Source of the DNA: Oscillospiraceae bacterium
GTDB taxonomy: Bacteria; Bacillota; Clostridia; Oscillospirales; Ruminococcaceae
Reading direction: 5' to 3'
Length of the DNA: 64,000 nt
Assembly (NCBI GenBank): GCA_030539275.1
Contig: JAUNSK010000001.1
Span: 116,932-180,931 of the forward strand
Below the pieces are notes generated by a model, which was not told the origin of the DNA, did no database searches, and saw nothing but the letters and a program-made list of their open reading frames with translations. Each line of letters starts with the position of its first letter. Position 1 is the stretch's first letter. This document shows, in pieces, positions 17,359 to 26,369 of the stretch. The translations under genes and the position numbers were made by a program.

Positions 17359-18146
17359 ATATTCTCCGTTCTGCCGGAAGTCTTATCCGGCTGTGATGCT
17401 TTGACGCAGTCTCTTATATCCTGCAAAAGCGTATCAAGAGTATCGGCATTTATACAGAAGTGTCCTCCGCAGTACTCTTTTTTTATAAGTGTTCCGCTGA
17501 TATAATGTTTCCATTCATCCAGATTCCCACGTGTTACTTCAGCATCGTCCCCTCCGTAAACAGCCAGAACAGGACAGTCAAGACAGCCCGGCTCAGCAGG
17601 CTTATAGGTCTGCATAAGGATATAATCCGCTCTTAGTACAGGCATAAAGAAGTCCAGATACATTTTATTTTCAGCAAGATCCTTACCTATATATCCAAGA
17701 CGGATAAAGTACTCCGCAATGGTGCTGTTATCTGTGTTTTCCGTAAATTGTGCTTTAAATGTATTTCCGGGGGAAGGGGAGCCGGAAGCAACAAGAAGTT
17801 TAGGTTTGCATCCTGAAAGCCTCTGTACCTGAAGAGCGGTTTCATAGGCAATATATGCACCAAGACACTGACCGAACATCACAAAGGGCTTTTGGGTAAA
17901 TGCATCAATATTATCTGTAGCGATACGGGCAGCAAGCTGACGCAGGTCAGCAGGCATTGCCTCGTCCATTCTGTTTTCACGCATAGGATACTGAACAGGG
18001 AAGTAATCAAACTGTTTTGAAATGATATCCCCCCAGCCGGCATATGCTGCTGCTCCGGAGCCGGCATGAGGAAAACAGAAGAAATTCATTTTATTGTCTT
18101 TGCCCGGGCTGCAATAGTTAAACCATAGTGAATCAGTCATCGGCAT
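17343..18146 (-). CDS. Type II thioesterase-like enzyme with a Cys nucleophile
   Basis: A 267-residue protein with the thioesterase II core: FCFPHAGSG near 23-31, and PMREN near 54 where PGRE is usual. The elbow reads GQCLGA, so Cys94 (codon TGT) replaces the serine normally found in GxSxG. The remaining triad is present, with Asp near 200-201 in Tyr-Gly-Gly-Asp-Asp and His229 in Gly-Gly-His-Phe. Cys at this place changes the chemistry of the acyl-enzyme. In some biosynthetic thioesterases it goes with strained-ring or amide formation rather than hydrolysis (obafluorin synthetase is one example). The gene shares a base with the upstream C-domain gene (TAATG) and overlaps the methyltransferase gene. 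Confidence 0.9.
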   Translation of the reverse strand: MPMTDSLWFNYCSPGKDNKMNFFCFPHAGSGAAAYAGWGDIISKQFDYFPVQYPMRENRMDEAMPADLRQLAARIATDNIDAFTQKPFVMFGQCLGAYIAYETALQVQRLSGCKPKLLVASGSPSPGNTFKAQFTENTDNSTIAEYFIRLGYIGKDLAENKMYLDFFMPVLRADYILMQTYKPAEPGCLDCPVLAVYGGDDAEVTRGNLDEWKHYISGTLIKKEYCGGHFCINADTLDTLLQDIRDCVKASQPDKTSGRTENICIQK

Positions 18147-19456
18147 TACTTCTCCTCACAGAATTTTTTCTTTACATCAGCAACTGTAGCATTACCGTCA
18201 GTAATGAGAAAGTCAACAGTTATGTTCATATATCTGATAAGAGACTCATAGAACTTGTCAGTAAATGTCGGACCTGAAACTGAGCAAAGAGAAATATCAT
18301 TTTCGTTTTCAAAAACAACAAGGTAAAAATGTTCCATAACTCGTTTTGAAGGAATGGAAACCGGGATAATGTTCTGTTCTTTTGATTCAGCTCCGGCTAT
18401 GAAATTCTGATATGTTATGCAGAACTGAACACTATCGAAGAAATACGACATTTTAGCATTAGACATATTCTCGGAAAATTTCTTTTTTGAAGCAATCATG
18501 AGATCAGACAGCTTGTCACTATCAGTTGTTCTGATCCTGTGCTGGATAGGGTGAGCAAGATAACCAACAGTGTATAGGAATTTCCTGCTTGTACGGTTTG
18601 CATTAGCAATTCCTATGAGAGTATCATCCGCACCGACAATTGCAGAAACGGCAACATGAAACGCCATAAGCATAACATTGAAACGGCTTGTACGAAACGC
18701 CTTAGCGATCGTATCCGGCTTTTCCTTCGAAAAGCTTCTGAATCGGTCTTCTCCTGAAGCACGCTCGCCAATGAGCGTTTTAGTCATATCAAGCTTCTTA
18801 TAGTCCCCGAGTTCCTTACGCCAGTATTCTATCTGCTGCAGACCTTTATCAGTCTTTTCAAAGGCATATTCCTCCTTGATAAATTCCATGAATGTTGCGT
18901 GATCAGGTATTTTTGTGTTGATATCCTCGTAATATCTGAAGATCTGATCTATTACAAGACCGGAGGTACTGCCGTCACCGATCCAGTGGTGAGCGATCCA
19001 GACCATAAGATGATCATTTTCACCAAGCTTTATAAGGAAAAGTCTTATGCTTAACTCGTTGTACATATCGAATGGAATCTCCAGATTCTCCATAGCAATT
19101 TCTTTTGCTTTTTCAAGGTTTTCCTCCGGAGATCCTGTCTGTGCGTCAAGAATATTCAGCTTAAAAGGATAATGCTCAACGACTTTTTCATAAAAACCGT
19201 CCTCTTTTTTTATAAGAACGACTCTGAGAGCATCGTTTTCATCTATTACCTTCTGAACTGCCTTTTCGAGTCTGTCTGTATCAAGAGGAAATTTCAAACG
19301 CATGCACTGTGAAAAATTCATGCTTCCTGCCCTGATGCCGCCGTTTTTCTCAGCCTCGCTGAAGTCCATTTCTACCATAAAGCGCTGTCTGTTGCCGATT
19401 TTAAATTCTGAAGCACCGGTTTCATCCCTATATAATGTAAGCTCATGTATATTCAT
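18146..19456 (-). CDS. Free-standing condensation domain protein
   Basis: A 436-residue single condensation domain. The catalytic motif HHWIGDG (156-162) fits HHxxxDG, with His157 as the expected base. It lacks adenylation and carrier domains. Because the NRPS begins with an adenylation domain, this protein most likely joins the polyketide or acyl chain carried by the KS-CP-CP protein to the amino acid on PCP1. The gene lies directly after the KS-CP-CP gene, which fits that role. There is no docking domain that I can identify. An alternative is an ester-forming or releasing condensation enzyme. Confidence 0.92.
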   Translation of the reverse strand: MNIHELTLYRDETGASEFKIGNRQRFMVEMDFSEAEKNGGIRAGSMNFSQCMRLKFPLDTDRLEKAVQKVIDENDALRVVLIKKEDGFYEKVVEHYPFKLNILDAQTGSPEENLEKAKEIAMENLEIPFDMYNELSIRLFLIKLGENDHLMVWIAHHWIGDGSTSGLVIDQIFRYYEDINTKIPDHATFMEFIKEEYAFEKTDKGLQQIEYWRKELGDYKKLDMTKTLIGERASGEDRFRSFSKEKPDTIAKAFRTSRFNVMLMAFHVAVSAIVGADDTLIGIANANRTSRKFLYTVGYLAHPIQHRIRTTDSDKLSDLMIASKKKFSENMSNAKMSYFFDSVQFCITYQNFIAGAESKEQNIIPVSIPSKRVMEHFYLVVFENENDISLCSVSGPTFTDKFYESLIRYMNITVDFLITDGNATVADVKKKFCEEK

Positions 19457-19473
19457 TTTAAATACTTCCTTTC

Positions 19474-21765
19474 TTAGCTGTTAAGTTTCTCAATCACATA
19501 TTTAGTCATTGCTTCAATAGTATCACAGGAGTATATATCGTCCATCTCTATTTCTACGCCGATCCGGTCAGCAACAGACTCCATTATAAGGATCGCCAGC
19601 ATTGAGTTGCCGCCAAGCTCAAAGAAAGACTCGTTGTCTGCAATGTCCTCATCAGTTTCAAGAGCCTCCTGCCATACTTCCCTTATCGTATCATGTATTT
19701 CCTTATATTCCTGTGGATCTGTATCAGTTGTTTTTTCACAAGTGCTGTTTTCAATGCTGACGCCGTTAAGCAAACCGTTAATATAAGCAGTCATTTTATT
19801 TACTGTTCCATATTTATAGAGCTCCTGAATGCCTGTTTCAGTGCCAAGTTCACTGTTGATATTTTCAGCGGCAAGCATTGCAAGAAGTGAGTTGCCTCCA
19901 TTCATGAAGAATGAATCATCATAATCTATCTCTACCTGAAGAAGCTGTTCCCAGATAGTTTTTATTATGTCTTTCAGAGCGTCAGTATTTAGTGTAGTCT
20001 GTGCCTGCGGCGATTTTTCTTCATCACATTTCTCTGTAGTGACCCAGTTGAGAGTCTTGTCAAACTGATAGGGTACTGCTGATATTCTTGAAAACGTGCA
20101 GCCTGCATAGTATTTTACAAAGTCAATGTTAAATCCGTCAGCGTACATACAAGCGGCAAGCTTTGCCGGATCTTCCTGTGCATATTTTTTCTTAAGCTCC
20201 TCAGACACATCAGAAATGTCTGCAGTCTGAGCTTTTTTTCCATCACATCTGCTGATGGAAATATGAGCAAGTGCTTCTTTCAGCTCATCAATATTTTCAA
20301 AGTAAACAGATGACCTGAAGTCCATATCATCACGGCTGTAATTAAGCGTATAGATCAGATCATTTATGTTTACACTTGTGTCAGAAAGACTGCCGGCAAT
20401 AGCTGCGGCATAAGCTTTCAGTGAGTTTTCTGTTCGTGCGCTCAGCTTCAGAAAGCGATTTTCACGAGCAAGCTCCGGTGATGTGCTGCCGGTGACAACA
20501 CAGTTTTCAACCACCATATGTATATTAAGCTCGTTGAGTCCATAACTGTCGATACCTGCAGTTCTGTGCCTGCCGGCTTCAAACTTTACCGGCCTGCCCA
20601 CAGGGTTAAGATGAGCGGAAGCAAAATCAATACGGCTGTCAGGAGTTGTGAACCCTGCAACAGGATATGCAACATTGTTTTTGAATCCAAGAAGAACTTT
20701 TATTAGTCCGGCGATGCCTGCTGCCTGAGATGTATGACCGAGATTGGACTTTACTGAGCTCAGAATTACATCATCAGCAACGGTTCTTTCACTCAGGCAT
20801 TGTGCAAGTCCGGCAACCTCATTACGGTCGCCCAGTTCTGTAGACGCTCCATGAGCTTCGATCTCAGTGATATCGTCCGCTGTAACTCCGGCAGATGCCC
20901 AGGCTCTTTTAATTGCACGGCTCTGTGAAAGTCCGTCCGGAGCTACAGGAGTATCTCTTTGTGCCCTTGTGCCGCTTACACCGTATCCGGAGATGATTCC
21001 ATAGATATGATCAGCATCACGGACAGCATCATCATATCTTTTGAGCACAACAAAACCAACGCCTTCCGCCGGAATGAATCCGGCAGCTTTCTCGTCAAAC
21101 GGAATATATGGCCAGTTAGCTTTCTCTCCTCCGAGCAGCAGCTCATGAGCGCGGCTCTTACTCAGAGGCATAAGTATCTGAGTGCCGCCTGCGAGCATCA
21201 TGTCAGCCTGATTTGATTCAAGCAGAGAAGCTGCCTGGATAACAGCAAGCAGGGAAGAGGAACAGGTAGAATCCACACTGAATACCGGACCTCTCAGATC
21301 AAAGTAGTAAGAAAGCCGTCCTCCTATCATAGACTCACGGGCATTCAGATATGCTCCTGAACTTCCGGTTCTGATCATTTGTTTATAATCCGATGAAGAG
21401 CTTGCTATTATAAGACCGCAGTCGCTGCCTCTTACCTGTTCAAGAGAATAACCTGCATCATAAATTGCACGGATCGAATGGGTAAGAGAGAGCTTAGTCT
21501 CAGGGATCATTTCTTCAGCCTCTTTCTTCATTACGCCAAAAAAATCATTGTCAAAATACTGTATATCAGAAAGCAGCGGAACATTTCCGATTATGTTCTT
21601 ATAATTGTCTATCCCAAGAAGTCTGCCGCGTTCTTCCTGTGATGATGTACCTACATAGTTACCGTTATAAAGAAGTTTTTCCATATCTGCCGTACATGAG
21701 ATCTCCGGAAACTGAAAACTCATGCCTATGACAGCTGTTTTAACATGTTTTAGATTATTCTGCAC
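19474..21765 (-). CDS. AT-less polyketide synthase: KS plus two carrier domains
   Basis: A 763-residue enzyme. The ketosynthase (1-430) has the full triad: Cys168 in DSTCSSS, His305 in EAHGAST and His344 in NLGHTS. Residues about 438-500 match the KS-to-AT linker, and the stretch near 545-575 (Arg-Ile-Ser-Ala-Val-Pro-Tyr-Gln-Phe) matches the post-AT linker, but the acyltransferase between them is absent. Two carrier domains follow, with Ser626 in NGGNS and Ser721 in LGGNS; both look more PCP-like than ACP-like. This is an AT-less module that would be served by the discrete acyltransferase encoded just upstream. Tandem carriers can raise flux or hold parallel chains. Confidence 0.92.
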   Translation of the reverse strand: MQNNLKHVKTAVIGMSFQFPEISCTADMEKLLYNGNYVGTSSQEERGRLLGIDNYKNIIGNVPLLSDIQYFDNDFFGVMKKEAEEMIPETKLSLTHSIRAIYDAGYSLEQVRGSDCGLIIASSSSDYKQMIRTGSSGAYLNARESMIGGRLSYYFDLRGPVFSVDSTCSSSLLAVIQAASLLESNQADMMLAGGTQILMPLSKSRAHELLLGGEKANWPYIPFDEKAAGFIPAEGVGFVVLKRYDDAVRDADHIYGIISGYGVSGTRAQRDTPVAPDGLSQSRAIKRAWASAGVTADDITEIEAHGASTELGDRNEVAGLAQCLSERTVADDVILSSVKSNLGHTSQAAGIAGLIKVLLGFKNNVAYPVAGFTTPDSRIDFASAHLNPVGRPVKFEAGRHRTAGIDSYGLNELNIHMVVENCVVTGSTSPELARENRFLKLSARTENSLKAYAAAIAGSLSDTSVNINDLIYTLNYSRDDMDFRSSVYFENIDELKEALAHISISRCDGKKAQTADISDVSEELKKKYAQEDPAKLAACMYADGFNIDFVKYYAGCTFSRISAVPYQFDKTLNWVTTEKCDEEKSPQAQTTLNTDALKDIIKTIWEQLLQVEIDYDDSFFMNGGNSLLAMLAAENINSELGTETGIQELYKYGTVNKMTAYINGLLNGVSIENSTCEKTTDTDPQEYKEIHDTIREVWQEALETDEDIADNESFFELGGNSMLAILIMESVADRIGVEIEMDDIYSCDTIEAMTKYVIEKLNS

Positions 21766-21781
21766 AGTGTGCGCCTGCCTT

Positions 21782-22996
21782 TCAGATAATATTACAATTT
21801 AGTTTGTCAATACTGATATTTATTCCGGAATTGAAAGCACAGCCCGCTGAATGAAGCATATGACGACCGTAATTCCTTGATGACCTTACAGTCGGTATCC
21901 ATGAAGCATTGATATTGCCCAGAGTTTTCATCACCATGTTTATCAAAACAGGAGATACTCCGGCATCAATTACTCTGCCTATATCTTTAACAGGGAGCTT
22001 TGAAACAGCCTGACTGAACATTACAGGTCGGAAAATGTGAGCATACCAGTATTCGGGAGTGTCAGGAGTATACCGGATACCATCCGGATCAAGAGTTGAG
22101 ATAAAGTTTTTACGGGGCTTGCTGAATTTAATCTGTCTGGATTTCTGCAGAAATTCCTCAGCGCAGGATCTCAGTCCCTCATAGTGTCCGCCGCGGGAAC
22201 CGTTAATAAGGCTGAAGCGTATGCCCTGATTTTTGCATACTCCGGCCAGAATCTGCATATCAGGATTCGTTCCGCATACTGTAACTATTTCCGGAGCATT
22301 GTAGGCGGAGATCGAGGTATTCAGCCCGGCAGCAGAGGATAAGGACATTATTTTCTGTGCAGATGATTCAGCCGCAGCCATACAGTGATCATCGTTATGA
22401 CACATAGCCAGACATCTTTCCTTAAGAAGAAAAAAAGCACTTTTTTCAGAAATAATACCCGAGAAAACGGCTGCTGCATATTCACCCATGCTGTGACCTA
22501 TAACGTGATCTGCACAGCAGCCCAGCCTTTCCCAGTGTTCGGCAATAGCAATTTCAGAGGCTAATACTCTTAGCTGATCAGCAAGCTCATCCTCATTATC
22601 CTCGTCCAGAAGTCTGACATCATATATCTCAGAACATATTTCATCAAGCTGCTGCAGCCTGTTCATAAAAAACGGAGAGACCCCGCTCAGTATAGTAAGC
22701 ATTTTCTTTTGGTGTATGCCGCTTCCGGGAAATAGAAAAACTGTATCATCGGCATATTTTTTATCGTTACTGATGTTCAGAGCGTCACGGTTTTCGGGAG
22801 CCGTGAGCCTCATAAGATCTTCTGCGTTTTCGTACACTGCAAATGAACGGAACCTGTCTGAGCTGTTGTATTCGTTTCTTTCTTTTTCAAATCTTTCAGG
22901 ATCACCGCAGCTGAGTCTCAGCTGATCGATATTTTCTTCAAGCTCTGTCTCAGAGGCACCTGAGAAAAGAGCAAGTTTATACCCGCTGTACATCAT
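21782..22996 (-). CDS. Discrete polyketide acyltransferase
   Basis: A 404-residue protein. Residues 1-85 resemble the KS-AT linker, and the acyltransferase domain starts near 86 with LFPGSG where GQG is usual. The nucleophile is Ser169 in GHSMGEY, and the catalytic His271 lies in GSRGGHYEG. The tetrad before that His normally reads HAFH for malonyl or YASH for methylmalonyl; here it is RGGH, closer to the xAGH form reported for some ethylmalonyl-type domains. With a carboxylase/reductase in the operon, an alkylmalonyl unit is a fair guess but not proven. The gene overlaps the ACP gene by 20 bases, so translation is coupled. Confidence 0.9.
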   Translation of the reverse strand: MMYSGYKLALFSGASETELEENIDQLRLSCGDPERFEKERNEYNSSDRFRSFAVYENAEDLMRLTAPENRDALNISNDKKYADDTVFLFPGSGIHQKKMLTILSGVSPFFMNRLQQLDEICSEIYDVRLLDEDNEDELADQLRVLASEIAIAEHWERLGCCADHVIGHSMGEYAAAVFSGIISEKSAFFLLKERCLAMCHNDDHCMAAAESSAQKIMSLSSAAGLNTSISAYNAPEIVTVCGTNPDMQILAGVCKNQGIRFSLINGSRGGHYEGLRSCAEEFLQKSRQIKFSKPRKNFISTLDPDGIRYTPDTPEYWYAHIFRPVMFSQAVSKLPVKDIGRVIDAGVSPVLINMVMKTLGNINASWIPTVRSSRNYGRHMLHSAGCAFNSGINISIDKLNCNII

Positions 22997-23198
22997 TTAT
23001 TTTTGCCATCACTTCGCCGACGGTCGAGTCCAGAGTAAGTTGAAGAGGCTTGCCAGCAGCCTCCTCCAGATCATATGCAAGCATCATAACGTCGAAGGAA
23101 TCAAGTCCGAGCTGGCTTACTGTCATAGACTCTTCCGGCTCAGTGTCCAGAATAATATTATTTTTTGCCAGTACATTTTTGAAATCACAAATGTTCAT
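22977..23198 (-). CDS. Acyl carrier protein
   Basis: A carrier protein of 73 residues with LGLDSFD. The serine (residue 34 from this start) carries the phosphopantetheine arm. ATG 23210 is in frame, but the GGAG inside its first codons is placed correctly for ATG 23198, so I chose the shorter form. It lies between the FabF-like KS and the acyltransferase, forming a small discrete set (KS, ACP, AT). It may carry the starter or extender unit, including the substrate of the ketoreductase. Confidence 0.9.
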   Translation of the reverse strand: MNICDFKNVLAKNNIILDTEPEESMTVSQLGLDSFDVMMLAYDLEEAAGKPLQLTLDSTVGEVMAKINDVQRV

Positions 23199-23228
23199 TT
23201 TTAGCTCCATTCTGCTGAATCAACAGCT

Positions 23229-24425
23229 TTAAATTTTTTCAAACATAAGAGCGCAGTTATGTCCGCCGAATCCGAAGGAAGATGACACCGCACATTTTAT
23301 ATCTGCCTTTGTTGTTTTATCCGGTAGATTAAGTCCTTCAAAAGGAGTACCAGGTATATTTCCGTGTACAATGCCGTGCCTGATCGAATAAGCGCAAACA
23401 GCAGCCTCTATAGCACCGGATGTGCCGATACAATGACCTGTTATGCCTTTTGTGGCATTGATAATAACATTTTTCAGATCATTGCCGAAAACTTCTTTCA
23501 GAGCGATCGTTTCGATCCTGTCATTTACTTCTGTTGCAGTACCGTGAGCATTATAATAATCCACTTTTTTACCCTGTGTAAGTTTTCTGAGCATTGCAAC
23601 AGCCTGTTGAGGATACTCAGGCATTTTGACTATGTGGTATGCATCACAGCAGGAATCGTATCCGGTTATTTCGGCATATATATCAGCATTTCGTCTGAGC
23701 GCACATTCATATTCCTCAAGTATAAGAGCACAGGCACCGCCTTCACAGAAAAGAAATCCGCTCCTCTGGTCAGAGAATGGACGGGGGAGTCCGTCAGTGC
23801 TTCTGGTAAGCGCACCGAGAACATCAAAAGAGCGGAAGATCATCTCTTCATCACTTTTCATATAGTCAGCACCGCCGCAGATTGCCATTTTGCTTTTTCC
23901 CATAGAGATATGTTCATACGCTGCACCGACAGCATCCGGACCTGAAGAACAAGCTGTGGAAATAACCTGAGAACGTCCGTGAACATTAAAGAGTATGGAT
24001 ATCCATGCAGGGACGGCGTTAGCCATTGCTTTTGGATTGGTTGAAGGCATCAGCCTTCTGTTGCCTTTTATGAGATTATAGGCATTTATAACATCATCTG
24101 CGTTCATAGTGCTGACACCGAAGAAAACTGCTGTATCCGGATCAAACTCAGAAATCCCTGCGTCACTGGCAGCAATTATTGCGGCAACAGCAGCTGTACA
24201 GGCATTTTTTGATGCCAGTGACGGCATTCTTTTAAGCTTATCCATATAAGGGGCAAGATCAACCTCCGGATATGGTACATACCATCCTGAACTGATCTTT
24301 CCTGCGCAGTAATTATTGTCAGCCTTTGAAATGACAGGCCTCATTGCCATAAGGTTATTAAAAAACTCATTTCCTGAGCCCATTGCATTAACTGGAGCTA
24401 TACCCGTTATAACTACTCTGTTCAT
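23229..24425 (-). CDS. Discrete beta-ketoacyl synthase, FabF-like
   Basis: A 398-residue ketosynthase with the Cys-His-His triad: Cys159 in STACSSGPDA, His294 in NAHGTATEVND and His331 in TGHCIGTSGA. Length and motifs match FabF and type II polyketide KS-alpha enzymes. No chain-length-factor partner is encoded here, so it probably works alone on the neighbouring ACP. It could build the starter acyl chain, for example acetoacetyl-ACP for reduction by the SDR, before the KS-CP-CP enzyme takes over. The start is one base after the carboxylase/reductase stop. Confidence 0.92.
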   Translation of the reverse strand: MNRVVITGIAPVNAMGSGNEFFNNLMAMRPVISKADNNYCAGKISSGWYVPYPEVDLAPYMDKLKRMPSLASKNACTAAVAAIIAASDAGISEFDPDTAVFFGVSTMNADDVINAYNLIKGNRRLMPSTNPKAMANAVPAWISILFNVHGRSQVISTACSSGPDAVGAAYEHISMGKSKMAICGGADYMKSDEEMIFRSFDVLGALTRSTDGLPRPFSDQRSGFLFCEGGACALILEEYECALRRNADIYAEITGYDSCCDAYHIVKMPEYPQQAVAMLRKLTQGKKVDYYNAHGTATEVNDRIETIALKEVFGNDLKNVIINATKGITGHCIGTSGAIEAAVCAYSIRHGIVHGNIPGTPFEGLNLPDKTTKADIKCAVSSSFGFGGHNCALMFEKI

Positions 24426-24426
24426 A

Positions 24427-25671
24427 TTACCTCCCTGGTATTTCCTTATCCGGTACTATCCTTATGACGAACTTCCCCATAAGGTCATGTCCTTTTTCCA
24501 TTTCTGAATGTGCCTGAGGCAGCCCTTCCCAGCTGAATGACCGGCATATTGAAGGTCTGATCATCTTTTCTCTGCACAGTCTCAGGTACTCATCAAGATC
24601 ATCGGGAGATCCGGCATGACTGCCCTGGATCCGCTTCTGATACAGCCAGAGATGACGCAGATCTACAGATGCGATATATCCGGTCGTAGCTCCGCACAAA
24701 ACTACCATTCCGCCGTTTGCACATACAAAAAGAGAAGTGGAGAGCGTCGCTGAACCTGGATGCTCAATTACTATAGAGGGGTTTATTCTCCTGCCAACTA
24801 TGGAATAGATCTCGTTGCGGAACTTAGCTGCACCTACAGTCCATTTTCTGAAGCCTGCATCGTCAAGATCTGAGATGTTGCACCAGTGATCGTACTTTGA
24901 TCTGTTTATATAACCTTTTGCGCCTAATGACTTACAGAATTCACCGCGTTCATCACTTGAAACAACAGCAACTGCGATGCCTCCGTAAGCAACAGTCTGT
25001 GCTATAGCTGAAGCTCCGATGCCGCCGGCACCGCCCCATATCAGAACAACATCTCCCTGTCTGACACGATTGCCATCCCAGTGATGGAGCATACGGTTTA
25101 CAGTGGCTCCGGTTGCCGTACAGACAGCTGCCTGCTCCCAGCTGAGAATGTCAGGTTTTTTTGTGCACTGGTAATCGTATACCTTACAGAACTGAGCAAA
25201 AGCTCCCCAGTTAGCTTCATATCCCCAGATGTGAAATGTAGGACTCAGTTCCGGCTCACCGCCGCTTTTTATGTACGGACACGATCTGTCATATCTTGAG
25301 CCGGATACAATGACTTCATCTCCGACTTTTATTTTTGTTACATTCTTACCAACGGCATATACAATTCCTGATGCCTCGGATCCACAGATGTGAAAGTCCT
25401 CTTTTTTGTTTCCATAGCTGCCGTTTGAATCAATAACGTTCTTCGGAATACCTCTGGCTGCCCAGATCCCGTTGTAATTGATTCCTGCTGCAATAACAGC
25501 AACAAGGACCTCATTATCATCAGGCTGCGGCGTATCAACTAATTCGTTACTGAATGCCTGTTCAGGAGAACCAAGTCTGTCAGAGCGGATTGTCCAGGCA
25601 TAAAACTTTTCAGGGATCACGCCTATCGGAGGAAGAGTACCGGCTTCATAGGTCCTGTGAGTAATATTCAT
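24427..25671 (-). CDS. ccr: Crotonyl-CoA carboxylase/reductase
   Basis: A 414-residue medium-chain dehydrogenase-fold enzyme. The family converts an enoyl-CoA, NADPH and CO2 to an alkylmalonyl-CoA such as ethylmalonyl-CoA. Family signatures are clear: GINYNGIWAA, CGSEASGIVYAVG, IWGYEANWGAFAQF, the nucleotide motif WGGAGGIGASA, GAKGYINRSKYDHW and QKRIQGSHAG. The Asn, Glu and His reported to hold CO2 in the Kitasatospora enzyme appear conserved (NYN, WGYE, GSH), favouring carboxylation over plain reduction. AAAGGTGAT precedes ATG 25671; a longer reading would overlap the Sfp gene. It implies an unusual extender unit. No crotonase is in the operon, so the enoyl-CoA must come from elsewhere. Confidence 0.93.
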   Translation of the reverse strand: MNITHRTYEAGTLPPIGVIPEKFYAWTIRSDRLGSPEQAFSNELVDTPQPDDNEVLVAVIAAGINYNGIWAARGIPKNVIDSNGSYGNKKEDFHICGSEASGIVYAVGKNVTKIKVGDEVIVSGSRYDRSCPYIKSGGEPELSPTFHIWGYEANWGAFAQFCKVYDYQCTKKPDILSWEQAAVCTATGATVNRMLHHWDGNRVRQGDVVLIWGGAGGIGASAIAQTVAYGGIAVAVVSSDERGEFCKSLGAKGYINRSKYDHWCNISDLDDAGFRKWTVGAAKFRNEIYSIVGRRINPSIVIEHPGSATLSTSLFVCANGGMVVLCGATTGYIASVDLRHLWLYQKRIQGSHAGSPDDLDEYLRLCREKMIRPSICRSFSWEGLPQAHSEMEKGHDLMGKFVIRIVPDKEIPGR

Positions 25672-25675
25672 TTTA

Positions 25676-26368
25676 TCACCTTTGTTCAAAGTATTTTTCC
25701 AGTTCATCAAGAGTAAAACGGATCTGCTGCGGTGTGTTATTGTGAGCCGCAAGACCGAATCTATAATCGTTTTCAGCCCATGAACTGAAGAAGACTGAGG
25801 ATGCTGCGGTATTTATAGGATCATCGATCTGAATGCGTAAATTGTCCTGATACAGCGAAAACGATGACAATTTACGGCTAAGACCTGTTCCGAGGTATTT
25901 AAGATAAGCTTCTTTTAATGTCCATAGTCTGAAAAAGCTGTCATAAAGATCCGGGCTTGCTGTGAGGCGGATTACCTCTTTTTTATGAAAAATTCTTTGA
26001 GCTATATCAGTAAGATCAGGTATGTTTCGTATCTGTTCAACGTCTGCACCGCACGGCAAAGTGTCTGCTGCACATAATACAAAGCTGCCCGAGTGGGATA
26101 TGCTTAAATAAATCTTTTCACCGTTGCCTGAAACTGCATATGGAGCCTTCCACTCTTCGGAAATAAGATCTATATTTTCGGGTGACGTGTCAAGAAGGAG
26201 AGAGGCTGCTGCAATGCCAGACAGTCCTGCGGCATAGCAGCGTATTCTGTCCTCACTTTTTCTGTATGTATAAATTTTTTCTCTGCGTTTTTCCGGAAGA
26301 AATCTGAAATACTTTTTGTTTATTTTCGTATTAAAAAAAGTTATGTGAGTTATTATGAGCACAGACAT
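25676..26368 (-). CDS. Sfp-type 4'-phosphopantetheinyl transferase
   Basis: A 230-residue enzyme that loads coenzyme A's phosphopantetheine onto carrier serines. It has the substrate-binding Ser-Ile-Ser-His-Ser near residue 90, the Mg-binding GADVE near 107-111, and WTLKEAYLKYLGTGL in the second half, the standard Sfp motifs. It activates the ACP, the tandem carriers and both PCPs of this operon. It starts one base after the SDR stop. Its presence makes the operon self-sufficient for carrier activation. Confidence 0.94.
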   Translation of the reverse strand: MSVLIITHITFFNTKINKKYFRFLPEKRREKIYTYRKSEDRIRCYAAGLSGIAAASLLLDTSPENIDLISEEWKAPYAVSGNGEKIYLSISHSGSFVLCAADTLPCGADVEQIRNIPDLTDIAQRIFHKKEVIRLTASPDLYDSFFRLWTLKEAYLKYLGTGLSRKLSSFSLYQDNLRIQIDDPINTAASSVFFSSWAENDYRFGLAAHNNTPQQIRFTLDELEKYFEQR

Positions 26369-26369
26369 A

